A stretch of 56,771 nucleotides of DNA, taken from assembly GCA_029433265.1 (NCBI GenBank), contig JAQTHT010000009.1:1-56771 (forward strand), written 5' to 3'. A program made the translations under genes and the position numbers. How positions within the stretch are numbered: the stretch's first letter is position 1; each line of letters begins with the position of its first letter. The DNA is from Leuconostocaceae bacterium ESL0958. GTDB taxonomy: Bacteria; Bacillota; Bacilli; Lactobacillales; Lactobacillaceae. The notes beneath the pieces are model-generated. The model did no database searches and was not told the origin of the DNA. It saw only the letters and a program-made list of their open reading frames with translations. Below are positions 23,139 through 32,327 of the stretch, in pieces.

Positions 23139-23219
23139 GCCAAGTCAGTCCGAAGGCTTTTTTTACGGCTACTTTGGCGGTACAATAGCTTAGTTATCAA
23201 AAACAAATGGAGCGTAATT

Positions 23220-25064
23220 ATGTTTTTAGCATTAAAACGATTGGTGATTGGCAAACCGCTCAAAACTTTAGATGAGTCCAGTCAGTCCCTGTCCAAGGGG
23301 AAGGCGCTGGCCTTACTCTCGTCTGATGCGCTGTCTTCAGTGGCCTATGGAACGGAATCCATTACGGCGGTCCTGTTGACGGGGGGCATTGCGGCCCTAT
23401 GGTTGCAGTTACCAATCGCTCTGTTGGTGGTTGTCTTGTTAACCGCCATCGTGCTTTCTTACCGACAGATTATTCATGCCTATCCTTCTGGTGGGGGCGC
23501 CTATGCCGTGGCCAGCGAAAACTGGGGCAGTAAGGTTGGCCTGGTGGCGGGGGGCTCGCTGCTCGTGGACTACATGCTGACGGTGGCCGTTTCGGCCTCC
23601 GCGGCAGCAGATGCCATGACAGCGGCTATTCCAGCGCTGCTTCCCTATGCGGTGCCCGTGTCCCTGGTTATCATTATTCTACTGACGGCCATGAACTTGC
23701 GGGGGCTGCGGGAATCGGCCAATTTTTTGATGGTCCCCGTCTACTTCTTTATTGTCGTCATGGCGCTGACCATCCTTTGGGGACTTTACCAGGCGCTGAG
23801 TGGCCAGATTCCTTACCATGCTGCTGCCCGAATTGGCACTGATTTTTCTGGCCTGACCATCGTCTTCTTTCTGCGGGCTTTCTCGTCTGGTTCCTCTTCC
23901 TTGACCGGTGTGGAAGCCATTTCCAATGCCGTGCCGAATTTTAAGGCACCCAAGGAAAAGCACGCAGCTTCGACCTTGGCCATGATGGCGGTTATTTTGG
24001 CAGCCTTCTTTATGGGCATCACCTTCCTGTCCTACTGGTATGGCATTCGGCCCAATGCTCACTCGACGGTCCTGTCGCAAATTGCGGCGACGACTTTCGG
24101 CGGTCACAACCTCTTCTTCTACCTCGTCCAGTTAGCAACGGCCATGATCTTAGCCGTGGCCGCTAATACCGGCTTTTCGGCCTTCCCCGTGCTCGCCGTG
24201 AACCTCGCTAAGGACAAGTATCTGCCCCACCTCTACATGGATCGGGGCGACCGGTTGGGTTACTCCAATGGGATTCTGTCGTTGTCCGTAGGGGCTATGA
24301 TTTTGACCATCATCTTCCATGGCTCCACGGATAATTTGATTCCGCTTTACACGGTCGGGGTTTTCGTGCCCTTCACGCTGTCCCAGTCTGGCATGATGAT
24401 TCACTGGTACCGCCACCGGCCTCGTTTTTGGATTGGCAAGGCCAGCATCAACGCCGTGGGGGCCTTTATTTCGGCAGGGCTGGTCATCATTCTCTTTACG
24501 ACCCGTTTCAGCCACGTTTGGCCCTATGTGATTTTGATGCCGATTGTGCTGACGATTTTCTTCAAAATTCGCAAGCACTACGAATCGATTGCCCACCAGC
24601 TGCGCTTGCAGTACGTCAATGATACCGGCAAGATTCGCCATGAATATGATGGCGCCACGGCCATTGTGTTGGTTTCCAACCTCACTCGGGTGACGGCCGA
24701 AGCGGTCGATTACGCCCAGTCCATTGCCACGAAGGTGGTGGCCATGCACGTTTCCTTTGATATGAACCCGGCTAAGGAAGCGAAAATCGAAGCCCGTTTC
24801 AAGGAGGACTTCCCGGACGTCCGTTACGTCGATGTCCATACTTCCTACCGTTCCATTGTTAAGCCGATTGTTGGCTTTGTCACCAAAGTGTCCCGGCAGT
24901 CTGAAAAGATTAACCATTCGGTCACGGTGGTGATTCCACAGTTCGTACCAAAGAAACCATGGCAAAATATTTTGCACAACCAATCTTCTCTACGGCTGCG
25001 TACAGCCCTGTCGACGATGGATAATATTTCCATTTCGACTTATTACTACCACTTATCTGAATAA
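23220..25064 (+). CDS. APC-family permease with C-terminal cytosolic domain
   Basis: The 614-residue protein has about twelve membrane helices, beginning with SSDALSSVAYGTES (about 34-47) and YPSGGGAYAVASENWG (about 85-100), followed by a cytosolic tail of about 150 residues whose DGATAIVLVSNLTRVTAEAV resembles a universal-stress-protein-like domain. This architecture is common in lactobacilli; amino acids or K+/polyamines are possible substrates but none can be assigned. A TACAAT -10 element at 23181-23186 lies upstream and a strong terminator follows. Confidence 0.85.
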   Translation: MFLALKRLVIGKPLKTLDESSQSLSKGKALALLSSDALSSVAYGTESITAVLLTGGIAALWLQLPIALLVVVLLTAIVLSYRQIIHAYPSGGGAYAVASENWGSKVGLVAGGSLLVDYMLTVAVSASAAADAMTAAIPALLPYAVPVSLVIIILLTAMNLRGLRESANFLMVPVYFFIVVMALTILWGLYQALSGQIPYHAAARIGTDFSGLTIVFFLRAFSSGSSSLTGVEAISNAVPNFKAPKEKHAASTLAMMAVILAAFFMGITFLSYWYGIRPNAHSTVLSQIAATTFGGHNLFFYLVQLATAMILAVAANTGFSAFPVLAVNLAKDKYLPHLYMDRGDRLGYSNGILSLSVGAMILTIIFHGSTDNLIPLYTVGVFVPFTLSQSGMMIHWYRHRPRFWIGKASINAVGAFISAGLVIILFTTRFSHVWPYVILMPIVLTIFFKIRKHYESIAHQLRLQYVNDTGKIRHEYDGATAIVLVSNLTRVTAEAVDYAQSIATKVVAMHVSFDMNPAKEAKIEARFKEDFPDVRYVDVHTSYRSIVKPIVGFVTKVSRQSEKINHSVTVVIPQFVPKKPWQNILHNQSSLRLRTALSTMDNISISTYYYHLSE

Positions 25065-25068
25065 AGAA

Positions 25069-25100
25069 AAAACCGCCGAGCAATGCTGCTCGGCGGTTTT
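25069..25100. terminator. Bidirectional terminator between permease and gatD
   Basis: A perfect 14-bp stem AAAACCGCCGAGCA (25069-25082) / TGCTCGGCGGTTTT (25087-25100) closes a four-base loop and serves convergent genes. Confidence 0.92.
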
Positions 25101-25112
25101 GCTTTGTATTGA

Positions 25113-25844
25113 TTAGAAAGATTCGGTTGGGACCGCTGCTAACTTGGCAGACCAGTCCACGTCGGGATATTTCCGGCTGAGGGCCGTGGCCAAGACTCGC
25201 TTGGCCAGGTTGCCATTGCGGGTGAAGATGGGGCCGTGGAAGTAGGAACCAAAAACGTTGTGGTAAATCACGCCCTCGCTTTGGTCCATGCCATTGTTGC
25301 CCTGGCCCTTGGTTACCGTACCCAGTGCTTTTTCGCCCTTGCCTAGGAAGGTCCGGCCCTGGTGGTTTTCAAAGCCGTGGTAGACTTCGCCGGTTTCATT
25401 GTTTTTAATTTCAATATCACCCGTCAGTCGTTCGCCTTTTTTAGTGGCTACTTCTGCGGCCGTCATGTTACTGGTGTAGTGGTCCATGACCCCGATTCCT
25501 TCGACGCGGGAGCCGTCGGCCATTTCCATGTAGTGGCCCAAGAGCTGGAAGCCACCACAGACGGCGAGCAGGGGCCCGTCGGCCTCGATGTAGTTTTTTA
25601 GGCCAGCGGCCTTGTCCTGCAGGTCGGCTGCGACGACCGTTTCCTCGTAATCTTGGCCTCCGCCAAAGAGCACGAAGTCGTAGGCCTTGGGGTCAAAGTC
25701 ATCGCCCAAGGAAACTAGCTGGTCTTCAATCGTAACCCCAATTTGCCGGGCATAGTAGCGCAAAGCGATGATATTACCGTAATCGCCATAAGTGTTCATT
25801 AAGTCGCCGTAAAGGTGGGCGAGGGTGAGCTGGTAGTCTGCCAT
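25113..25844 (-). CDS. gatD: Lipid II isoglutaminyl synthase, glutaminase subunit GatD
   Basis: The 243-residue class I glutamine amidotransferase (CobB/CobQ type) releases ammonia from glutamine for MurT, which amidates the alpha-carboxyl of D-Glu in Lipid II. Features are LYGDLMNTYGD (about 11-21), the nucleophile Cys96 in LAVCGGFQ, the catalytic His region in VFGSYFHGP, and the overall family length. GGGAGACTTTT precedes the ATG. It lies downstream of murT on the same strand but is separated from it by a terminator and has its own promoter. Confidence 0.96.
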   Translation of the reverse strand: MADYQLTLAHLYGDLMNTYGDYGNIIALRYYARQIGVTIEDQLVSLGDDFDPKAYDFVLFGGGQDYEETVVAADLQDKAAGLKNYIEADGPLLAVCGGFQLLGHYMEMADGSRVEGIGVMDHYTSNMTAAEVATKKGERLTGDIEIKNNETGEVYHGFENHQGRTFLGKGEKALGTVTKGQGNNGMDQSEGVIYHNVFGSYFHGPIFTRNGNLAKRVLATALSRKYPDVDWSAKLAAVPTESF

Positions 25845-25908
25845 AAAAGTCTCCCAAAATCATATCTCTGTGGGCAGCATCCACGAAAAGCGCCCAATGT
25901 TACTGTCT

Positions 25909-25937
25909 ATCTTAAAGGAAGGGCTAGTATTTGGCAA
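25909..25937 (-). promoter_or_regulatory. gatD: Promoter of gatD
   Basis: On the minus strand TTGCCA (25932-25937), a 17-base spacer and TAAGAT (25909-25914) precede a leader of about 60 bases. Confidence 0.6.
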
Positions 25938-25975
25938 CTCAGACCAGGATCAGCCTAGACCAATGCTAGACCTAA

Positions 25976-26007
25976 GGAAAAAGCCCGCTTCGCAGGGAAG
26001 GCGGGCT
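25976..26007 (-). terminator. Terminator between murT and gatD
   Basis: On the minus strand AGCCCGC, a bulged C, TTC, a five-base loop, GAA and GCGGGCT form a 10-bp stem followed by TTTTTCC. It lies 14 bases after the murT stop. Confidence 0.85.
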
Positions 26008-26020
26008 GTTCCAATCGGCC

Positions 26021-27376
26021 TTAATCGGCTTTCAAATAACCTTGTTTTTTGAAGGCTTCGCGAATCTGGAGCATGGCCGTGTAGGTGGCCGCTAAGTAGA
26101 CTTTCTGGGTCGGCGCATCTTGAATGGCTTCTGCGATGGCCTGTGGGTTGGGGTAGGTCCCCGCTAGGTCGTAGTTGGCCATTTTTAGGCGTACCGTGAT
26201 ATCGCGGTAGCGTTCCCCACCGGTTGCGATCCAAGCCAAGTTTGTCTCGTGCAGCTTTTCAAATTCGGCATCCCAGATCCAGGAGGTGTCGATACCGTCC
26301 GCATAGTTGGCGTTGAGTAGGGTCACCAGGGAGAAAGGTTCAGGATCGGTCGCCATCATGTCGATGACGGAATTTGTACCGACCGGATTTTTAATCAGGA
26401 GGAGGGTGACGACTTTATCGCCCACGCGGATACTTTCTTGCCGGCCAAAGACCTGTTCGTTTTGCTCGAAGGCCTGTTTGATGGCGCTGTCAGGGACCGC
26501 AAACTCCCGGCCTAAGGCGTAGGCCGCGAGGGCGTTATAAATGTTGTAAAGGCCGCCGATTTCGATACGGAAAGGCGTTTGCTCGATGTGGAAGACGGAA
26601 AACTGTGGCCGTAATTCATCCAGGGCCGTGACGGCATACTTGGGTTCGGGCCGTTTGAAGCCGTCACTAACGGAAAAGTACCGGCCCAAATTAGCGTAAG
26701 TAATGTAGGAATAGTGGAGGACGGCGTTGTCGGTAGGCGAGAGAATGCCGTCTGTATTGGTGGGCGCCTTTAAATCCTGGAACTCGTCGGCAGCCACGTG
26801 ATTAAAGCCGTAATAAATCCGTTCGTTTGGGAAATCACCCCGGGCAAAGATGGGGGAATCGGCATTGGTCAGCACCTTGGCTGCCGGTGCTTCCTTGATG
26901 CCAGCAACAATCTTGTCATAGGTGGTATAGATTTCCCCATAACGGTCTAACTGGTCACGGAAGATGTTGGTGAGGACGAAGTAGCGGGGCTTCAGGGCCG
27001 CCGCAATTCGCTGAACGTTGGCTTCGTCGACCTCTAAGACGGCCACGGGCTTCCGGCCGTTTTTGGACGGCGCGACCTTCGTTGTCAGCAGGGTGCCCGT
27101 AATGCCTTGGACCATGTTGGAACCAGAAGGATTGGTCAAAACGGCATAACCGCCGGCCGTTAGCACCCGGGTGATTAAGGCCGTCGTCAAGGTCTTCCCG
27201 TTAGTCCCGGTGACAATCACGAGGTCAAAATCAGTTTGGACTTGATCCAACACGTTGGGATCGACCTTGATGGCCAACTTACCGGGCAGGGCCGTTCCGC
27301 CCCGGTGGAAGATTTTTTGTAAGGTAAAGTGGCTGACCCGTGCGGTCGCCTTTGCCAATGCACTTTTGATGGTCAT
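26021..27376 (-). CDS. murT: Lipid II isoglutaminyl synthase, Mur-ligase subunit MurT (zinc ribbon lost)
   Basis: The 451-residue Mur-ligase-like protein activates D-Glu of Lipid II with ATP and uses ammonia from GatD. The Walker loop VTGTNGKT is at 55-62, VLEVDEANV (113-121) and TNIFRDQLDRYGEI (136-149) are family motifs, and GGLYNIYNALAAYALG (about 273-288) precedes the C-terminal domain DUF1727. At the point where MurT normally holds a CxxC...CxxC zinc ribbon the residues are S213, D216, S235 and D238 (ILSPTD and YFSVSDGF); the spacing of 22 is kept, and the whole protein has no Cys. AGGGAGTC precedes the ATG. Confidence 0.95.
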   Translation of the reverse strand: MTIKSALAKATARVSHFTLQKIFHRGGTALPGKLAIKVDPNVLDQVQTDFDLVIVTGTNGKTLTTALITRVLTAGGYAVLTNPSGSNMVQGITGTLLTTKVAPSKNGRKPVAVLEVDEANVQRIAAALKPRYFVLTNIFRDQLDRYGEIYTTYDKIVAGIKEAPAAKVLTNADSPIFARGDFPNERIYYGFNHVAADEFQDLKAPTNTDGILSPTDNAVLHYSYITYANLGRYFSVSDGFKRPEPKYAVTALDELRPQFSVFHIEQTPFRIEIGGLYNIYNALAAYALGREFAVPDSAIKQAFEQNEQVFGRQESIRVGDKVVTLLLIKNPVGTNSVIDMMATDPEPFSLVTLLNANYADGIDTSWIWDAEFEKLHETNLAWIATGGERYRDITVRLKMANYDLAGTYPNPQAIAEAIQDAPTQKVYLAATYTAMLQIREAFKKQGYLKAD

Positions 27377-27405
27377 GGTAGTGACTCCCTTCTATACAAA
27401 ACTTT

Positions 27406-27414
27406 ATTTTAACA
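27406..27414 (-). promoter_or_regulatory. murT: Extended -10 promoter of murT
   Basis: TGTTAAAAT on the minus strand, 30 bases before the murT ATG; -35 weak. Confidence 0.5.
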
Positions 27415-27472
27415 TGGTCCGGAGGACTTTTTACCAAATTAGTCCTGCTCGGTCGAGATGGGGGTGAAAAAT

Positions 27473-27481
27473 TGCTATAAT
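27473..27481 (+). promoter_or_regulatory. tdk: Extended -10 promoter of tdk
   Basis: TGCTATAAT with a perfect hexamer at 27476-27481 and no good -35 box; it likely drives tdk-prfA-prmC-ywlC. Confidence 0.65.
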
Positions 27482-27512
27482 AAAGAACAGATTAACGGCT
27501 GGGGAGGCAAAG

Positions 27513-28100
27513 ATGGCACAGTTATACTTCGAATACGGTGCAATGGGTTCTGGCAAATCCATTGAAATCCTCAAGGTGGCCCACAATTACGAAAGTCAGG
27601 GCAAGCGGGTCCTGCTGTTGACGCCACTGATTGATGACCGCTTCGGTCAGGGCATGGTCGCCTCGCGGATTGGTTTGAAAAGACCGGCGCAGGCCATCAG
27701 CGAACAGACAGACCTGTACGCCATGATTGAAAATGGCCAGGGGGAAAAGCCGGCAGCAGTCCTCATCGATGAAGCCCAGTTCTTAACGCCGACCCAAGTC
27801 GATCAGTTGGCCCTGGTCGTGGATGATTTAGCCATTCCCGTGATGGCCTTTGGCTTGAAGCAGGATGCCTTTAACACCCTTTTTGCGGGCTCGAAGCGCC
27901 TGCTGGAAGTAGCGGACAAGTTGGAGGAAATGAAGACCATTTGTTCTTTCTGTGGCAAAAAAGCCACGACCCAGCTCCGCTTTGCTGACGGTCAGCCCCA
28001 GTACACGGGCGCCCAAGTGCAGATTGGTGGGGATGAAGCCTATCTGCCAACCTGCCGTTACCACTGGCATCACCCCATTTTGACCATGATACCGCAGTAA
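27513..28100 (+). CDS. tdk: Thymidine kinase
   Basis: The 195-residue type II thymidine kinase phosphorylates thymidine with ATP in the salvage pathway. The P-loop is GAMGSGKS (9-16), the Walker-B-like VLIDEAQFL (about 86-94) is present, and the structural zinc site (CSFCGKK and a late CRYHW) keeps three Cys plus His. GGGGAGG precedes the ATG. It heads the conserved tdk-prfA-prmC-ywlC run. Confidence 0.96.
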   Translation: MAQLYFEYGAMGSGKSIEILKVAHNYESQGKRVLLLTPLIDDRFGQGMVASRIGLKRPAQAISEQTDLYAMIENGQGEKPAAVLIDEAQFLTPTQVDQLALVVDDLAIPVMAFGLKQDAFNTLFAGSKRLLEVADKLEEMKTICSFCGKKATTQLRFADGQPQYTGAQVQIGGDEAYLPTCRYHWHHPILTMIPQ

Positions 28101-28126
28101 CTATTCTGACAAGAAGGAGATCCGTT

Positions 28127-29206
28127 ATGGCGCCAATTTTTGCGCAATTACAAACGGTCGTTGACCGTTATGATGAATTAAACCAGATGCTCGCTGACCC
28201 CGAGGTTATGAATGACTCCCAAAATTACATGCAATTATCCAAGGAAGCTGGTAGTATTCGGGAAACCGTGGCTACTTTCCAGGAATATGAGCAGGTGATG
28301 GAAGGAATCGCCGCAGCCGAAGAAATGTTGGGTGATGCTGAAATGGGCGACTTGGCCAAGGAAGACCTGGCCACGTTGCGCCCCCAGCAGACTGAATTAG
28401 AAGAAAAACTGAAGATTTTAATGCTGCCCAAGGATGAAAATGATGATAAGAACATCATTATGGAAATTCGCGGGGCAGCCGGCGGGGATGAATCCTCCCT
28501 GTTTGCGGCCGACCTGCTCAACATGTACCGGCACTACGTGGAAAACCAGGGCTGGTCGTTACAAATTATTGATGAAACACCTACGGAAGTGGGCGGTTAC
28601 AAGGAAGTGGTTGCCATGATTGTGGGGGACAAGGTCTTCTCTAAGTTGAAGTTCGAATCAGGCGCCCACCGGGTCCAGCGGGTACCGGCTACCGAAACGC
28701 AGGGCCGGGTGCACACTTCCACGGCTACTGTTGGCGTGATGCCTGAATTCGAAGAGGTGGACGGGCAAGATTTGATTGACCCCAAGGATGTCCGGGAAGA
28801 CGTTTACCGAGCTTCCGGTGCCGGTGGTCAGCACGTCAACAAGACTTCTTCTGCCATTCGCTTAACCCATGAGCCAACGGGGATTACGGTTGCGATGCAG
28901 GACGAGCGGTCCCAGCAGCAAAACCGGGCCCGGGCTTGGAAAGTCTTGAACGCCCGAATTTACGATCACTACGCCCAGGAAAACGAAGCCGAATACGCTG
29001 CCCAGCGGAAGACGGCGGTCGGTTCCGGGGCCCGGTCCGAACGAATCCGGACCTATAACTACCCCCAAAACCGGGTCACGGACCACCGGATTGGCCTTAC
29101 GTTGAATAAGCTGGACCGGGTCATGGGCGGCGACCTAGCAGAAATTGTGGACGCCTTGGTCCTGGCCGAGCAGACGGCCAAGTTAGCCGAGTTGACGGAA
29201 CAATGA
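28127..29206 (+). CDS. prfA: Peptide chain release factor 1
   Basis: The 359-residue factor reads UAA and UAG in the ribosomal A site and triggers peptide release. The stop-recognition PAT motif is in [12 protein letters not shown] (about 185-196), and the catalytic GGQ in [15 protein letters not shown] (about 232-246). Its Gln should be methylated by PrmC, encoded next with a four-base ATGA overlap. AAGGAGA precedes the ATG. Confidence 0.98.
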   Translation: MAPIFAQLQTVVDRYDELNQMLADPEVMNDSQNYMQLSKEAGSIRETVATFQEYEQVMEGIAAAEEMLGDAEMGDLAKEDLATLRPQQTELEEKLKILMLPKDENDDKNIIMEIRGAAGGDESSLFAADLLNMYRHYVENQGWSLQIIDETPTEVGGYKEVVAMIVGDKVFSKLKFESGAHRVQRVPATETQGRVHTSTATVGVMPEFEEVDGQDLIDPKDVREDVYRASGAGGQHVNKTSSAIRLTHEPTGITVAMQDERSQQQNRARAWKVLNARIYDHYAQENEAEYAAQRKTAVGSGARSERIRTYNYPQNRVTDHRIGLTLNKLDRVMGGDLAEIVDALVLAEQTAKLAELTEQ

Positions 29207-30174
29207 GACCGGACGAAGCTTTCTTTGGCCCCCATCAGGCCCAACAGGGGGGACAGGCAGTTGCTATTTCCCTGCTAGAAGCTCGCAAGTGGGCGTTGGC
29301 GGAATTAACGGCAGCCGGACTGGACCAGGACGAAGCGACCGCACAGGTGGACTTTTTGCTGACGGGTTATTTGCAGGTCAACTATGGCATGCTCCGAGCC
29401 AACCTGACCCGGCAGATGCCGCCCTGGTTGGCAGAACGCTGGCCCAAAGCGATTGCTGCGCTAGTGCAGGGCCGGCCCGTCCAATACGTACTAGGCCAGG
29501 CCCCCTTTTATGAGGATGAATTCCTGGTGGACGAGCGGGTCTTGATTCCCCGTCCGGAGACGGAGGGCTTAGTGGACTGGGTGTTGACGGACGCCCGTTC
29601 CGGCGCCAATGCCTTGCTGGCAGCTAAGAATCAGCCGGCCCGCCTGGTTGATGTTGGTACTGGTTCCGGGGCAATTGCGCTATCACTGGCCAAACAGTTG
29701 TCAACGGTTGCGGTGACGGGCGTGGACCTTTCAGAGGCAGCCCTGGCGGTAGCCGCTGAAAACCGGACCAAGTTGGGGCTGACTGACCGAGTTGCGCTCC
29801 AACAGTCCGACTTGTTAACGGCCTTTACCGCCGAGCAAGATCGTTTCACGGTCATTGTCGCCAATCCGCCTTACATCAGCCGCGATGCTCTGGCAGAAAT
29901 GGACGAGCGGGTCTGGCGCTATGAACCGGATACGGCCCTTTTTGCGGCAGAGAACGGGCTGGCGCTGTACCGACAACTGGCACAGCAATTGCCCGCCTAC
30001 CTGACCGCGGATGGTTGTGCTTACTTTGAAATTGGCTATGATCAGGGACCCGCTTTGAAAGCACTTTTCCAAAGCGCCCTCCCAACGGCTGAGATTACGT
30101 TAAGAAAGGATTTCGCCGGCTTAGACCGGATGATTCGGGTGACACTGCATGGAAACAAAAGAACTGACAACTAG
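29203..30174 (+). CDS. prmC: Peptide chain release factor N(5)-glutamine methyltransferase PrmC
   Basis: The 323-residue SAM-dependent enzyme methylates the GGQ glutamine of release factors. It has the N-terminal helical domain (about 20-95), [16 protein letters not shown] (about 149-164, SAM binding) and the substrate motif VANPPYIS (about 225-232). The N-terminus is about 20 residues longer than usual ([11 protein letters not shown]...), but no in-frame internal ATG, GTG or TTG matches a good ribosome site and the ATGA overlap with prfA supports this start. Confidence 0.95.
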   Translation: MRPDEAFFGPHQAQQGGQAVAISLLEARKWALAELTAAGLDQDEATAQVDFLLTGYLQVNYGMLRANLTRQMPPWLAERWPKAIAALVQGRPVQYVLGQAPFYEDEFLVDERVLIPRPETEGLVDWVLTDARSGANALLAAKNQPARLVDVGTGSGAIALSLAKQLSTVAVTGVDLSEAALAVAAENRTKLGLTDRVALQQSDLLTAFTAEQDRFTVIVANPPYISRDALAEMDERVWRYEPDTALFAAENGLALYRQLAQQLPAYLTADGCAYFEIGYDQGPALKALFQSALPTAEITLRKDFAGLDRMIRVTLHGNKRTDN

Positions 30175-31159
30175 TCCGGCTGACCTAACGACTGCTGCCA
30201 ACTTACTGGCCGCGGGGGAAGTGGTGGCTTTTCCAACGGAAACGGTCTACGGCCTGGGGGCGGACGCCACCAACGAAACGGCAGTGAAGAAAGTTTTCGC
30301 TGCCAAGGGCCGACCAGCCGATAACCCGTTGATTATGACTTTTGGCCGGGCGGATCAGTTGGCGGACTACGTCCAGGTCAATGACTGGGCCAAGTTGCTC
30401 ATCAAAAACTTCTGGCCTGGTCCGTTGACCATGATTTTACCGGTGCAACCGGGGGCTGTTTCGCCCTTAGTGACCGGTGGCCTGGCAACGGCGGCCGTTC
30501 GTTTGCCAGATAATGAAGCGACGCGGACAATGATTACTGAGTTGGGCCGGCCGATTGTCGGTCCTTCCGCCAATACTTCTGGTAAGCCCTCGCCCACAAC
30601 GGCGGCCCATGTGGCCCATGATTTGAACGGGAAGATTGCAGCCATCGTTGATGACGGCCCCACACAGGTGGGGGTAGAGTCCACGGTGATTGACCTGACC
30701 GTAGATCAGCCAACGATTTTACGGACCGGCGCCATCGGCCAGAGCCAACTTGCTTTGGCCTTGTCTGAAAAGGTTTTAGATGCCACGAAGCCAACCAGCT
30801 TGGCGGATGATCAACGACCTAAGGCGCCCGGTATGAAATACCGGCACTATGCACCTGATAAGACGGTGATTGCTTTTGATCCGTTAGACTTCCAGGCGCT
30901 GCTAGGCCGATTGAAGGCAGGGGATGCGGTGATGGCCAACCGGGACCTGCTCGTTGATTTACCGGAGCAAATTTCTTCCTGGTCGCTGGGGGATGACTGG
31001 CGTTCTGCTTCTGAACAACTGTTTGCTGGGCTCCGTTATTTCGATGATGATCCGACCGTTGAGCAGATTTATGTGCAGCAGATGCCAGATTTTGATATCG
31101 GAAAGGCTTACAATAACCGCTTGCAAAAGGCTAGTTCAGGATTGCACTTCCGCCCGTAA
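30149..31159 (+). CDS. ywlC: L-threonylcarbamoyladenylate synthase (Sua5/YwlC)
   Basis: The 336-residue protein makes threonylcarbamoyl-AMP from Thr, bicarbonate and ATP, the first step of tRNA t6A37. It has the YrdC domain (about 10-200; FPTETVYGLGAD, KGRPADNPLI, RTGAIGQ) and a C-terminal Sua5 domain (about 225-330) after a KAPGMKYRHYAP linker, which identifies the long Sua5 form. It overlaps prmC by 26 bases. TsaB and TsaD, the later partners, are encoded at 31608 and 33268. Confidence 0.96.
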   Translation: METKELTTSPADLTTAANLLAAGEVVAFPTETVYGLGADATNETAVKKVFAAKGRPADNPLIMTFGRADQLADYVQVNDWAKLLIKNFWPGPLTMILPVQPGAVSPLVTGGLATAAVRLPDNEATRTMITELGRPIVGPSANTSGKPSPTTAAHVAHDLNGKIAAIVDDGPTQVGVESTVIDLTVDQPTILRTGAIGQSQLALALSEKVLDATKPTSLADDQRPKAPGMKYRHYAPDKTVIAFDPLDFQALLGRLKAGDAVMANRDLLVDLPEQISSWSLGDDWRSASEQLFAGLRYFDDDPTVEQIYVQQMPDFDIGKAYNNRLQKASSGLHFRP

Positions 31160-31174
31160 GAAAGGGCTTACACC

Positions 31175-31203
31175 TTGCTATTTAGTAGGGCTTTTGATAA
31201 ACT
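31175..31203 (+). promoter_or_regulatory. ptsH: Promoter of ptsH
   Basis: TTGCTA (31175-31180), a 17-base spacer and TAAACT (31198-31203), about 38 bases before the start. Confidence 0.55.
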
Positions 31204-31240
31204 AAAACTACGTAAAGACCGTTACAAAAGGAGAACTCGC

Positions 31241-31510
31241 ATGGCAGAAACAAAAGACTTTAACATCGTAGCAGAAACAGGGATTCACGCGCGTCCAGCC
31301 ACGCTGTTGGTCCAAGCTGCTTCAAAGTACACGGCAGATGTCACGCTCATCTACCAAGGCAAGGAAGTGAACTTGAAGTCCATCATGGGTGTCATGTCTT
31401 TGGGTGTTGGCCATGGGGCCGATGTCACGATCAAGGCTGACGGCGATGATGCCGACCAGGCTTTGGCAGCCGTTACCAAGGTCATGGAAGACGAAGGATT
31501 GGCCAAGTAG
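31241..31510 (+). CDS. ptsH: Phosphocarrier protein HPr
   Basis: The 89-residue cytosolic phosphocarrier accepts phosphate from Enzyme I at His16 (GIHARPA) and passes it to PTS EIIA domains; Ser47 in [11 protein letters not shown] is the HPr kinase site used in carbon catabolite control. AAAAGGAGAA precedes the ATG at 31241; a longer frame from 31175 covers the promoter and has no family match. A terminator follows at once and there is no ptsI, which usually forms an operon with ptsH. Confidence 0.97.
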   Translation: MAETKDFNIVAETGIHARPATLLVQAASKYTADVTLIYQGKEVNLKSIMGVMSLGVGHGADVTIKADGDDADQALAAVTKVMEDEGLAK

Positions 31511-31532
31511 CATTGACTGCTTTGCCAAATCG

Positions 31533-31560
31533 AAAAAAGTCGCAGCGAAGCGGCTTTTTT
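31533..31560 (+). terminator. Terminator of ptsH
   Basis: AAAAAAGTCGC (31533-31543) pairs with GCGGCTTTTTT (31550-31560), with one G-T pair. Confidence 0.85.
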
Positions 31561-31607
31561 ATTTTTGAATGGAAGTACTGTACTTGCCAGGATGACGGGG
31601 AAAAGAA

Positions 31608-32327
31608 ATGAAGTCCTTATTGATTGATACCAGTAACCAACCTTTACTGGTGGCCTTAGCAGAAGATCGTCAGATTCTGACCAGTTTTCAAGAAAATGAA
31701 CCTAGAAAGCATTCGGTGGACTTACTACCAGCGATTGAAGACCAAACTGCTGACCTGGGCTGGTCCTTGGATAATTTGGATCGAATCGTGATTGCGGTGG
31801 GGCCTGGTTCCTTTACCGGCTTGCGCATCGGCGTCACAGTGGGGAAGGTGCTGGCTGCCAGCTTGCAGAAGCCGCTCTATGCACTCTCTTCGCTCCAGTC
31901 ACTGGCTGCACAAGTGCAGGCGCCTGCTGATTCGTTAACCTTAGCGCTCTTTGATGCCCGTAATGATAATGTCTTTGCCGGGCTTTACCAAGGCCATCAG
32001 GTGCTGCTGCCAGATGGGCACTATCCCATGGCGCAGGTATGCTCGCTGTTGGCGGAGCGGTCGGAGGCGGTGCAGGTCATTGGAGATGGCCAGCACTTTG
32101 AACAGACTTTAACCGAACAAGTAGGGGCCGACCGGGTCACGATTTTATCTGAGGAAGCGTCTTTGCCGAACGGCGCAGGCTTGCTGGCCTTATCTCTGGA
32201 CGCGACGCCGGTGGCAGATATTGCTGCATTGACCCCCCGCTATCTCCGGAAAACGCAGGCCGAATTGAACTGGGAAAAGCAACATCCACAGGGATTACAG
32301 GATCAGCCCTATGTTTTTGAAGTTTAA
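31608..32327 (+). CDS. tsaB: tRNA t6A biosynthesis protein TsaB
   Basis: The 239-residue ASKHA-fold protein is the inactive dimer partner of TsaD in threonylcarbamoyl transfer to A37 of ANN-decoding tRNAs. Visible are LLIDTSNQPLLVAL (4-17), VGPGSFTGLRIGVTVGK (about 64-80) and LTPRYLRKTQAELNWE near the C-terminus. GGGGAAAAG precedes the ATG. It overlaps the next GNAT gene by 17 bases. Confidence 0.96.
   Translation: MKSLLIDTSNQPLLVALAEDRQILTSFQENEPRKHSVDLLPAIEDQTADLGWSLDNLDRIVIAVGPGSFTGLRIGVTVGKVLAASLQKPLYALSSLQSLAAQVQAPADSLTLALFDARNDNVFAGLYQGHQVLLPDGHYPMAQVCSLLAERSEAVQVIGDGQHFEQTLTEQVGADRVTILSEEASLPNGAGLLALSLDATPVADIAALTPRYLRKTQAELNWEKQHPQGLQDQPYVFEV

Noticed and set aside
23679-24983. Long minus-strand frames opposite the APC permease
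   Set aside because: Antisense shadow frames with skewed composition and no domain; the plus-strand permease explains the region.
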